A DNA stretch of 13,395 nt from Rhodoferax sp. (lineage in GTDB: Bacteria > Pseudomonadota > Gammaproteobacteria > Burkholderiales > Burkholderiaceae_C). Shown here piece after piece: positions 1-6,890 of this stretch. The notes below the pieces were generated by a model. The model was given only the letters and a program-made list of their open reading frames with translations, was not told where the DNA came from and did no database searches. Position numbers and translations under genes: made by a program. Each line of letters opens with the position of its first letter. Within the stretch, counting starts at the first letter, position 1. The stretch covers positions 1-13,395 of the forward strand of contig JARXAU010000055.1 in assembly GCA_029865675.1 (NCBI GenBank), given 5' to 3'.

Positions 1-5
1 AAATA

Positions 6-941
6 ATGAGCAATCCACTTATAAATAATGGTGTGGTAGTGATTGGCGATCCAAGTATGGCTAAGACGAACGCTACTGTGGTTGTCGGTACTGCACGTGG
101 CGGTACTTCGATGGTCGCGGGTTCTATGGCTATATTGGGCGTCTTCATGGGTGATCAGGCAAGAGCACCTGTTTTTGAAGATACGCGGCTTTCGGATTGT
201 TTCGAAAATAATAGAATTGATGATGCGATAAATGTAGCGAGCGAGTACTCTGAAGCCCATAACAAATGGGGTTGGAAACGTCCGTCAAGTATCGATCGAC
301 TTGGCGATGTTCCACAAATTTTCGGCGACACACGATATATATTCATCTATAAAGACGTAATGAGCATTGCTAATCGAAACTCGATCTCAATGCTGTCTGA
401 CTTGCTGCCCGGAATGCAACGAGCGTTAGCACAGTATGCCAAGACATTAGAATTTCTGCGCTCACGCCCCCTTTATGCAATGATGGTTTCATACGAGAAG
501 GCGATGAGTAACCCTTCGAATTTCGTAAATGAACTAATAAAATTTTTGAACATTGAGCCGACGAAAGACCAATTTCAAGGCGCACTAGATTTTATTGTTC
601 CAAATCCTGCTGGTTATTTAGACGCTTCCAGAATAACAAAGGCAGAAGGACGTTTGGGTGGCATTGTGGGACGAAAAGTTTATGGCTGGGCTAGGCTAGT
701 CCATTCAAAGAGCCATGCAACTGTTGAAATTTATATCAATGATATAAAGGTTGGTATCGTTGAAGCAAATATACGACTTCAAGATTTGTTTGATAAATAC
801 GGACAAAACTGTGGTTACGAGTATGAAATGCCAGAGGAGCTGAGCGTATATGACGGTGACATCATACGAGCACGCGTTTCAAATGAAGTTTGTGATCTCG
901 AGAATTCGCAACTTGAGTTTAAGTTGAATAAGGTTCCTTAG
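6..941 (+). CDS. PAPS-dependent sulfotransferase family protein with C-terminal accessory domain
   Basis: Likely a cytoplasmic sulfotransferase that moves sulfate from PAPS to a glycan or glycan precursor. Seen: a 5'-phosphosulfate-binding P-loop-like motif GTARGGTSM at residues 28-36, just after a hydrophobic strand (VVV), and a 3'-phosphate-binding-like strand-helix FIYKDVMSIANRNS at about 113-126. The usual Arg of that motif appears to be Lys116. The catalytic part ends near residue 210. Residues ~222-297 form a separate beta-rich module (GW start, IYIND strand, ..DL, final GD turn) that reappears at the end of the next gene. The glycosyltransferase follows after 2 bp, so the two are probably co-transcribed. 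The ATG at 6 is at the window edge and no stop precedes it in frame, so the true start could lie further left; ATG at 57 (residue 18) is another candidate. The acceptor is unknown. Confident of the superfamily, not of the substrate. Confidence 0.8.
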   Translation: MSNPLINNGVVVIGDPSMAKTNATVVVGTARGGTSMVAGSMAILGVFMGDQARAPVFEDTRLSDCFENNRIDDAINVASEYSEAHNKWGWKRPSSIDRLGDVPQIFGDTRYIFIYKDVMSIANRNSISMLSDLLPGMQRALAQYAKTLEFLRSRPLYAMMVSYEKAMSNPSNFVNELIKFLNIEPTKDQFQGALDFIVPNPAGYLDASRITKAEGRLGGIVGRKVYGWARLVHSKSHATVEIYINDIKVGIVEANIRLQDLFDKYGQNCGYEYEMPEELSVYDGDIIRARVSNEVCDLENSQLEFKLNKVP

Positions 942-943
942 CT

Positions 944-2128
944 ATGCTGGCGGTCGGTGCAATTTTTCGCGATGAATACGATTATCTGTTAGAGTGGTTT
1001 GCTTGGCACATGGTTGCCGGATTTAAAAAATTTTTCATCGCAGACAATGGTTCGACTGATGGAACCGTCGCTTTTCTTGAGGCTTTGGAGGATCTCGGAA
1101 TAGTTGCTCTGATTTATCAACCGATAATCGTTAAAAGGGCACAGATTGTTGCTTATCAAAGAATTGCCCAATTGGCGATGCGTGAAGCTGTGGAATCGGT
1201 GCTTTACATAGACGCCGATGAATTTTTGATACACGAATCCATGTCTGACGGTGAGGAGTATCGCCATCTTGAAAAATTGTTAAACGATTCCTCCGTCGGT
1301 ATGGTCGGCATAAACTGGCGTACGTTCGGTTCTTCTGGCCATACGCTTCAGGAGCAAAGACCAGTAATTGAACGATTCACAGACTGCGCAGACAATAATG
1401 GTAGTAACCCAATCAATGGTTTTTTGAAGTCAATTCACAAGATCAAATATGGAGTGAGTATTAATCCTCATTCGGCACAGGTGGCTTGCGGATATAAGTG
1501 CGTCGATTGTACGGGTTCAGAGATCACTAATTTTGTGTTACTCAAAGACCAGAAGTTTATTCCTGTGAGGCATTCTGGCAGGACGTCGACGGTTGTGGCG
1601 GGACCATTGCGGATAAATCATTATGTAATCAAGTCAAAACAAGAATTTTTAGAAAAAAAACGTAGGCGGGGTAGCGCTATGAAGGGAGTTAATTTTGATC
1701 GCGGGGAGGCTTTTTTTGCTAAACATGATTTCAAAAGTGAAAAATTTAATTTTCCGAAACTAAAGTTAGAGCGCCTTGCTACAGAGATGGGTTATCTTCA
1801 GACTCTCCTGGCATCCTCTGTTTTAGACAAAAAGCTTTATGGTTCGCTTGATATCTCAAATTCAATTGAAGTGAAGGGATGGCTTGTGGATAAAAATAAA
1901 AACTCGAACGACCTTTATATAAATATTTTTGTAAATGATGTTTGGCAAGAGCGAGTTCCGTGCGGTTATTTTCGATCAGATCTCAAGGAAAAAAACATTT
2001 CTGCAACTGGAATTAGCGGTTTTTACTACACTCATCCCAAAACGTTGACGCCTGGTGACGTGGTGGTAGTGAAAGTCCATGCTAATCGCTATATTTTTCC
2101 GCGGGGCGGGCAGTCGGTTGTTGTCTAG
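944..2128 (+). CDS. Glycosyltransferase, GT2/GT92-like (Glyco_tranf_2_4 type), with C-terminal accessory domain
   Basis: Probable inverting GT-A glycosyltransferase of polysaccharide biosynthesis. Seen in order: an N-terminal IFRDEYDYLLEWFAWH segment (residues 7-22) typical of the Glyco_tranf_2_4/GT92 group, the nucleotide-sugar loop DNGSTDGT (34-41), the metal-binding DxD as YIDADEF (88-94), and the late family motif INHYVIKSKQEFLEKK (224-239) followed by a basic Arg/Lys/Gly stretch. After ~290 the protein changes to a beta-rich tail (298-381: GW, LYINIFVND, RSDL, GF, LTPGD) that matches the tail of the preceding sulfotransferase in order and spacing. There is no signal peptide or membrane helix, so it should act in the cytoplasm. 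The ATG lies 2 bp after the upstream stop, which suggests translational coupling. Donor and acceptor sugars cannot be told. A stretch of AT-rich codons throughout matches its neighbour. Confidence 0.85.
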   Translation: MLAVGAIFRDEYDYLLEWFAWHMVAGFKKFFIADNGSTDGTVAFLEALEDLGIVALIYQPIIVKRAQIVAYQRIAQLAMREAVESVLYIDADEFLIHESMSDGEEYRHLEKLLNDSSVGMVGINWRTFGSSGHTLQEQRPVIERFTDCADNNGSNPINGFLKSIHKIKYGVSINPHSAQVACGYKCVDCTGSEITNFVLLKDQKFIPVRHSGRTSTVVAGPLRINHYVIKSKQEFLEKKRRRGSAMKGVNFDRGEAFFAKHDFKSEKFNFPKLKLERLATEMGYLQTLLASSVLDKKLYGSLDISNSIEVKGWLVDKNKNSNDLYINIFVNDVWQERVPCGYFRSDLKEKNISATGISGFYYTHPKTLTPGDVVVVKVHANRYIFPRGGQSVVV

Positions 2129-2422
2129 TCTGACTTTCGCAGTTAGATAAAAATGATTTTAAAAGATATTTTTGTGATATTAATATTTGCATACCAAACC
2201 CCACCAAGCACGGTTTGTTGGTTGAGTTGGTCTGATAAAGAGCAGAATTCTTGTGTTGCGGCCAAGATCTATTTGAATAGCATCTAACATAGATTTCATA
2301 ATTCTAGTGAAATTCAGAAAACTTGTGTCAATATGCCTAAAGATACTGCAATAGGTTCGATTTGACGTTTTTAGATTTCCTTCCGCCGTATTGTTAGTAT
2401 ATTTAGTCTAGGATTAGCTCCC
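2129..2422. other. AT-rich intergenic gap before the methyltransferase-like gene
   Basis: A 294-bp gap, strongly AT-rich. I see no tRNA, no convincing hairpin with a T-run and no repeat. A 44-codon ATG frame (2153-2287) exists but has no Shine-Dalgarno sequence and no recognisable domain. TTGACG at 2362-2367 resembles a -35 box and TATATT (2398-2403) a -10 box, but they do not pair at a normal spacing, so no promoter is claimed. Confidence 0.5.
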
Positions 2423-3016
2423 ATGTCAAATGAAAAAATTCTCCAACCAGCGATGGATCATTGCGGTCTTCAGTTTTTTATGGATGCAATGAGCCGAAGT
2501 AATTGTTTTCTTGAGTACGGTTGTGGAGGGAGTACCTCTTACGCTGCTAATGTCGCTGGGGTGAAGTCGATTCTATCGGTTGATACCTCGAAGCCATGGA
2601 TCGATAAAGTTAGCGAATCGTTATCTCGCAGCGATGTAAAGCTAGTTATTAAACACTGTGATTTTGGTGATGTTCATCAGTGGGGGGTTCCGGTCAGTCG
2701 AGCTAAGTCAGCAGATTTTTGGAGATATATGGTCGCCCCGTGGGGTGCAGCGAAGCAATATAATTTAATTCCTGATGCCATTCTTATTGATGGACGGTTT
2801 CGAGTGGCATCGTTTCTTTATAGTCTTCTCTCCGCAAGGGTAGGTACATTATTGATGTTTGATGATTATTTAGATAGAGAGCGATATTTTGTAGTCGAAA
2901 AATATTGCAAACTTCGAGAAAAGCATGGACGCATGGGTGTTTTCTACGCTGATCACAATTACTCGGTCCCTGATCTTGTCGCAACAATTGCAGAGTATTC
3001 TACTAATTGGGCGTAA
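2423..3016 (+). CDS. Class I SAM methyltransferase-like (Rossmann) protein of a glycan cluster
   Basis: A 197-residue protein with a Rossmann-type, methyltransferase-like outline. Residues ~30-37 (LEYGCGGS) look like the glycine-rich SAM-binding motif I. The strand LSVDTS (51-56) gives the acidic residue that usually contacts the SAM ribose. PDAILIDGRFR (117-127) and TLLMFDDY (142-149) match the later strands of Methyltransf_24-like proteins, where IDG and DDY are conserved. The protein is short and lacks an obvious substrate domain. The start is supported by AGGA at 2410-2413, 9 nt before the ATG. It sits on the same strand and in the same AT-rich region as the sulfotransferase and glycosyltransferase but 294 bp away, so it may have its own promoter. 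It may modify a sugar or lipid carrier, or bind SAM without classic methylation. Family assignment is by motif only. Confidence 0.65.
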   Translation: MSNEKILQPAMDHCGLQFFMDAMSRSNCFLEYGCGGSTSYAANVAGVKSILSVDTSKPWIDKVSESLSRSDVKLVIKHCDFGDVHQWGVPVSRAKSADFWRYMVAPWGAAKQYNLIPDAILIDGRFRVASFLYSLLSARVGTLLMFDDYLDRERYFVVEKYCKLREKHGRMGVFYADHNYSVPDLVATIAEYSTNWA

Positions 3017-3300
3017 AAATTATGTTGTTGGTATACATGAAGCTCGCGAGCCCTCAGGCGGATTTTGGCGTGTGCGAAAAAAGCACCACGATGTGAAGCA
3101 AGCCTACGCATCCGTGTTAGTGTTTAAAATATAGCCCGGTCTAGTTATTTTTAGAACTGAATAACGAAAACTATAGTGATCTCCCGTAGAAAATTTGTTG
3201 TTATATTTTTTCGGAAATTATTGATGACTTGAAGCCTTTAGATAATAGGATGCTAAATCGTCATAGGAATTCCAGCTTGCATGGTATTGATTGCTTTTGG
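3017..3300. other. Convergent intergenic region between the glycan cluster and the cys operon
   Basis: A 284-bp gap between the plus-strand methyltransferase-like gene and the minus-strand cysNC. It is AT-rich like the left flank, and the change to GC-rich sequence falls at about 3310, at the end of cysNC. A perfect 10-bp palindrome GCTCGCGAGC lies at 3042-3051 but has no following T-run, so I do not call it a terminator. No gene is supported here. Confidence 0.5.
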
Positions 3301-5193
3301 TCATATTGCGGCCAACATATTGGTCAACGCCGCCACACTCTGCGCCACATCCGTCCCCCCGGTCTCCAACCGCACCTCCGGCGCATCCGGCGCCTCAAAC
3401 GCCGAATCAATCCCCGTAAAGTTCTTAATCTCCCCGCGCCGCGCCTTTTTGTACAAGCCCTTGGGGTCGCGCTGCTCGCACAGCTCCACCGGGGTATCCA
3501 CAAACACCTCAAAAAACTCCCCCGGCGCAAACAGGCTGCGGGCAATAGCCCGGTCTGCGCGGTAGGGTGAGATAAAGGTGGTAATTACGATCAGACCCGC
3601 GTCCACCATCAGTTTGGCGACCTCGGCCACGCGGCGGATGTTTTCGATGCGGTCTTCCTGGGTGAAGCCCAGGTCTTTATTCAGGCCGTGGCGCACGTTG
3701 TCGCCGTCCAGCACATAGGTGCGGTGGCCTTGGGCATAGAGCTGTTTTTCCAAAGCATTGGCAATCGTGCTTTTGCCCGAGCCTGACAGGCCGGTAAACC
3801 ACAGCACGCAAGGCTTTTGCTGGTTGAGTGCGGCGCGGGCGGCCTTGTTCACCTCAAAGTACTGCGGCATCACGTTTTGGGCGCGGCGCAGGGCGTGGTC
3901 GATGACGCCTGCGCCCACCGTCTGGTGGCTGATGCGGTCAATCAGCACAAAGCCGCCGGTGGCGCTGTTGGTTGCATACGCATCAAACACCAGCGGCTTG
4001 TCGGTGGCCAGATTGCATTCGGCCACTACGTTCAGGTCCAGCTTTTCAGCGGCCATGTGCTCCAGGGTGTTGACGTTGACCAGGTGCTTGATGCGCGTCA
4101 CGCTTGCGCCCACGATTTGCGTGCCGCACTTGAGCCAGTAGTTGCGCCCGGGCGATAAGGCCTCTGCCGCCATCCACACCACATGAGCCTGCAATTGGTC
4201 GGCCACAGTGGCCGGGGCTTGGGGCGCGCTGAGCATGTCGCCGCGCGACACATCCACCTCATCGGCCAGCGTCAGCGTCACCGCCTGGCCGGCCACGGCG
4301 TGGTCCAGGTCGCCAGACTGGGTGACGATGCGCGCCACCCTCACTTCGCGGCCCGAGGGCTGCACCCGTACCGTGTCGCCCGCGCGCAGTTGGCCCGAGG
4401 CGATGGTGCCGCAAATGCCCCGAAAGTCTTGGTTTGGCCGGTTGATCCACTGCGCGGGCATGCGAAACGGCAGTTGGGCCAAACGGTCTTGCAGCAGCGG
4501 CACGGTTTCCAGGTAGCCCATCAGCGTGCTGCCATGGAACCAGGGCATGCGGTGGCTGGGCGTGGTGATGTTGTCGCCTTTAAGGGCCGACATGGGTATG
4601 GGCGTGACCGCCAGGCCAGTCAATTGCCTGGCAAAAGCCAGGTAGTCTTGTTTGATTTCTTCAAAGCGGGCGGGGTCGTAGCCCACCATGTCCATCTTGT
4701 TAATGGCCAGCACCACCTGGCGTATGCCCATCAGGTGCACCAGGTAGCTGTGGCGCCGGGTTTGGGTCAGCACGCCCTTGCGCGCGTCCACCAGCACCAC
4801 GGCCACGTCGGCGGTGGACGCGCCTGTCACCATATTGCGCGTGTACTGCTCGTGGCCGGGTGTGTCGGCCACGATGAACTTGCGCTGGTCGGTGGAGAAA
4901 AAGCGGTAGGCCACGTCAATCGTGATGCCTTGCTCGCGCTCGGCGGCCAGGCCGTCCACCAGCAGGGCAAAGTCAATCTCTTGCCCCTGGGTGCCCATGC
5001 GTTTGCTGTCGGCCTCCAGGGCTTGCAGCTGGTCCTCGAAAATCATTTTGCTGTCGTACAGCAGGCGCCCGATCAGCGTGCTTTTGCCGTCGTCCACGCT
5101 GCCGCAGGTGATAAAGCGCAGCAAGCCTTTGTGCTGGTGCTGGTGCAAATAGGCCTCAATGTCTTGGCCGATCAGGTCGCTGGTGTGTGCCAT
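3301..5193 (-). CDS. cysNC: Bifunctional sulfate adenylyltransferase GTPase subunit / APS kinase (CysNC, NodQ-like)
   Basis: This 630-residue protein carries out two steps of PAPS synthesis. The N-terminal CysN GTPase drives ATP sulfurylase (with CysD) to make APS, and the C-terminal APS kinase (CysC) phosphorylates APS to PAPS. CysN motifs are intact: G1 GSVDDGKST (31-39), the switch region ITID (90-93), G3 DTPGH (110-114) and G4 NKMD (165-168), followed by EF-Tu-like beta domains to ~445. The APS kinase starts near 460, with P-loop GLSGSGKST (468-476), LDGDNVRHGL (~495-504), FISPYRADR (540-548) and a late KKARRGEI/FTGID region; all key elements are present. The length is normal for fused CysNC/NodQ proteins. 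The ATG directly abuts the cysD stop (TAAATG), indicating coupled translation. It is the last gene of the three-gene minus-strand operon. No reductase is nearby, so use in sulfation is plausible, but assimilation genes could lie elsewhere. Confidence 0.97.
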   Translation of the reverse strand: MAHTSDLIGQDIEAYLHQHQHKGLLRFITCGSVDDGKSTLIGRLLYDSKMIFEDQLQALEADSKRMGTQGQEIDFALLVDGLAAEREQGITIDVAYRFFSTDQRKFIVADTPGHEQYTRNMVTGASTADVAVVLVDARKGVLTQTRRHSYLVHLMGIRQVVLAINKMDMVGYDPARFEEIKQDYLAFARQLTGLAVTPIPMSALKGDNITTPSHRMPWFHGSTLMGYLETVPLLQDRLAQLPFRMPAQWINRPNQDFRGICGTIASGQLRAGDTVRVQPSGREVRVARIVTQSGDLDHAVAGQAVTLTLADEVDVSRGDMLSAPQAPATVADQLQAHVVWMAAEALSPGRNYWLKCGTQIVGASVTRIKHLVNVNTLEHMAAEKLDLNVVAECNLATDKPLVFDAYATNSATGGFVLIDRISHQTVGAGVIDHALRRAQNVMPQYFEVNKAARAALNQQKPCVLWFTGLSGSGKSTIANALEKQLYAQGHRTYVLDGDNVRHGLNKDLGFTQEDRIENIRRVAEVAKLMVDAGLIVITTFISPYRADRAIARSLFAPGEFFEVFVDTPVELCEQRDPKGLYKKARRGEIKNFTGIDSAFEAPDAPEVRLETGGTDVAQSVAALTNMLAAI

Positions 5194-6882
5194 TTAAAAG
5201 TACCCCTCTTGCTTCTTCTTTTCCATAGACGCGGCGCTGTCGTGGTCGATGACCCGCCCTTGGCGCTCTGACGTGGTGGTCAGCAGCATCTCTTGGATGA
5301 TCTGGGGCAGCGTGGCAGCCGTGGACTCCACCGCGCCAGTCAGCGGGTAGCAGCCCAGGGTGCGAAAGCGCACGCTTTTGAGCATCGGCACTTCGCCAGG
5401 GCGCAGCGGCATGCGCTCGTCGTCCACCATGATGAGCGCGCCATCGCGCTCCACCACCGGGCGCTCTCGCGCAAAGTACAGGGGCACGATAGGAATGTTT
5501 TCTAAGTGGATGTACTGCCAGATGTCGAGTTCGGTCCAGTTAGAGATAGGAAACACGCGCAGGCTCTCGCCCTTGTTTTTGTGGGTGTTGTACAGGTTCC
5601 ACAGCTCCGGGCGCTGGTTCTTGGGGTCCCAGCGGTGCTGGGCGCTGCGAAACGAAAAAATGCGCTCCTTGGCGCGCGACTTTTCTTCGTCACGTCTGGC
5701 GCCGCCAAAGGCAGCGTCAAACTGGTAGTGGTCCAGCGCCTGCTTCAGGCCCTGGGTTTTCATCAGGTCGGTGTGGATTTGCGAGCCGTGGGTAAAGGGG
5801 TTAATGCCCATGGACAGGCCTTCCGGGTTTTGGTGCACCAAAAGCTTGAAATCGTGCTGCATCTGCATGCGGTCGCGAAAGGCGTACATGTCTTTGAACT
5901 TCCAGCCCGTGTCCACATGCAGCAGCGGAAAAGGCAGCTTGGCCGGGTAAAACGCCTTGAGCGCCAGGTGCAGCATCACCGCGCTGTCTTTGCCTATGGA
6001 ATACAGCATCACGGGGTTGTCACACGTGGCGACCACCTCGCGCAGGATGTGGATGCTCTCGGCCTCCAGGCGCTGCAGGTGGGTGAGGTGTGGAGCGGCG
6101 CCGCTTGCGGGGCTAATGCGTCGGGCTGTGGAGTGGGCCGTGGTAGTTTGGGCGCTGGTGGGCTGCATGGCGTGGGCTTGGTTGGTGTGGCTTGAGCCTT
6201 GAGGTTCGGCTGGGTGTGCAGATGCAGATGCTGGTGTGGCGGCAAGCAGGCGGACTTGTGGGTGCATCTCCAGCCACAGAGTGAATTGCGGGGTGTATTT
6301 CAGGCCGGCAAAAGACAGGGCGAGGGTGAAGCCGTCTTGGTGTCTTGAAAGCAAGTGCTGGGCGAGGGTCTGGTAATCACTGTCGGTGGCGGGGCCTTGT
6401 AGGTTGACCCACAAGAGCGCGCCACGCGCTGTGCGTGCCCAGAGCAAGTGCAGCCCCTTGTTAGGAGAGCCGTGTGAACCTGCGGTAATAAAGGACGTAG
6501 ACGGAGGCTTGTAGCCGCTGGTGGTGTTGTGGGGCGGCAGCCAGCCCCATTGGTCCATGCGGCGCTGCGCAGCTCGGGCATTCAGGGGCTTGCTTTCTCG
6601 CTGGGTGAGCCACTGGGCCAACAGCTCGGTAGTCCAAAGGGTGGTGGTGTCATTGGCAAACTGTTGCGCTAGGTCTGTGGGCGCCCCTCGATGGGCTGGG
6701 GTGCGCGGTCGCCCGGGGGTGCGCTGGTCAACGGCGGCCCAGCCGCCCGCCTTGAACGCTTTGTGCAGCGACAGCACGGTAGGAGCGCTGAGGCCTACAG
6801 TGCGGGCCACCTCGGCCGCAGTGAGTCCTGACTCTCGCAGGAGCACGGCTTGGTGGCGCGGGTGGGGCTTGGTCTGCGTCAT
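5194..6882 (-). CDS. cysD: CysD (sulfate adenylyltransferase subunit 2) with N-terminal transposase-like HTH extension
   Basis: Residues ~266-562 are a complete CysD, the ATP-sulfurylase subunit that forms APS from ATP and sulfate with CysN. Landmarks: THLQRLEAESIHI (267-279), PP-loop SIGKDS (295-300), LLHVDTGWKF (320-329), GGARRDEEKSRAKER (393-407), WTELDIWQYI (449-458) and the TSERQGR tail. Typical CysD is about 300 residues; this protein has 562. The extra N-terminus has an IS630-style helix-turn-helix (about 10-60, ending GRPR), a winged-helix-like segment (84-116), a degenerate DDE-nuclease-like stretch (about 140-213) and an Ala/Ser/Thr/His/Gln-rich linker (214-265). The frame is open throughout. 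The ATG at 6882 is 8 bp after the stop of the upstream FAD protein. An internal ATG (Met239, 6166-6168) could give a 324-residue CysD, but I see no Shine-Dalgarno before it. CysD identity is certain; whether the extension is translated and functional is not. Confidence 0.95.
   Translation of the reverse strand: MTQTKPHPRHQAVLLRESGLTAAEVARTVGLSAPTVLSLHKAFKAGGWAAVDQRTPGRPRTPAHRGAPTDLAQQFANDTTTLWTTELLAQWLTQRESKPLNARAAQRRMDQWGWLPPHNTTSGYKPPSTSFITAGSHGSPNKGLHLLWARTARGALLWVNLQGPATDSDYQTLAQHLLSRHQDGFTLALSFAGLKYTPQFTLWLEMHPQVRLLAATPASASAHPAEPQGSSHTNQAHAMQPTSAQTTTAHSTARRISPASGAAPHLTHLQRLEAESIHILREVVATCDNPVMLYSIGKDSAVMLHLALKAFYPAKLPFPLLHVDTGWKFKDMYAFRDRMQMQHDFKLLVHQNPEGLSMGINPFTHGSQIHTDLMKTQGLKQALDHYQFDAAFGGARRDEEKSRAKERIFSFRSAQHRWDPKNQRPELWNLYNTHKNKGESLRVFPISNWTELDIWQYIHLENIPIVPLYFARERPVVERDGALIMVDDERMPLRPGEVPMLKSVRFRTLGCYPLTGAVESTAATLPQIIQEMLLTTTSERQGRVIDHDSAASMEKKKQEGYF
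6244..6855 (-). other. IS630-like HTH plus degenerate DDE segment fused to CysD
   Basis: This segment encodes residues 10-213 of the fused CysD. The HTH reads as in IS630-family transposases: Arg10-His, then SGLTAAEVARTVGLS and a GG(W)..VDQR..GRPR end. The next block (WTTELLAQWL...RRMDQWGWLPP) resembles the winged-helix part of those proteins. Near 186-213, FTLALSFAG...WLEMHPQVRLL aligns by eye with the IS630 strand that normally carries a catalytic Asp (..lDN..H...WL..HP.IRLL), but Ser190 stands where Asp is expected and Lys195 near where His is. No terminal inverted repeats or TA duplications were seen. It therefore looks like a captured, catalytically dead transposase remnant. This is motif-level evidence only. 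Confidence 0.6.
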
Positions 6883-6890
6883 CGCAACAG

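Noticed and set aside
2153..2287. 44-codon ATG frame in the gap before the methyltransferase-like gene
   Set aside because: No Shine-Dalgarno, no recognisable domain, and open frames of this size are expected by chance in AT-rich DNA.
3042..3051. Perfect palindrome GCTCGCGAGC considered as a terminator or attachment site
   Set aside because: Too short, no T-run on either side and no matching copy elsewhere in the window.
2925..3134. Frame running past the methyltransferase-like stop, considered as a frameshifted extension
   Set aside because: The 197-residue protein already ends after the conserved GRMGVF-type region, and the extra frame (up to 3134) shows no family resemblance.
4183..5271. 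Long open frame on the plus strand opposite cysNC/cysD
   Set aside because: It is antisense to intact, strongly conserved CysN motifs; the His/Gln/Val-rich translation resembles no protein and is a by-product of GC-rich codon use.
5506..6195. Plus-strand open frame opposite cysD
   Set aside because: A shadow of the conserved CysD coding strand, with low-complexity translation and no ribosome-binding site.
6244..6855. Intact insertion sequence inside cysD
   Set aside because: No terminal inverted repeats or target duplication seen, the DDE residues are not intact and the frame runs straight into CysD, so a captured domain fits better than a live element.
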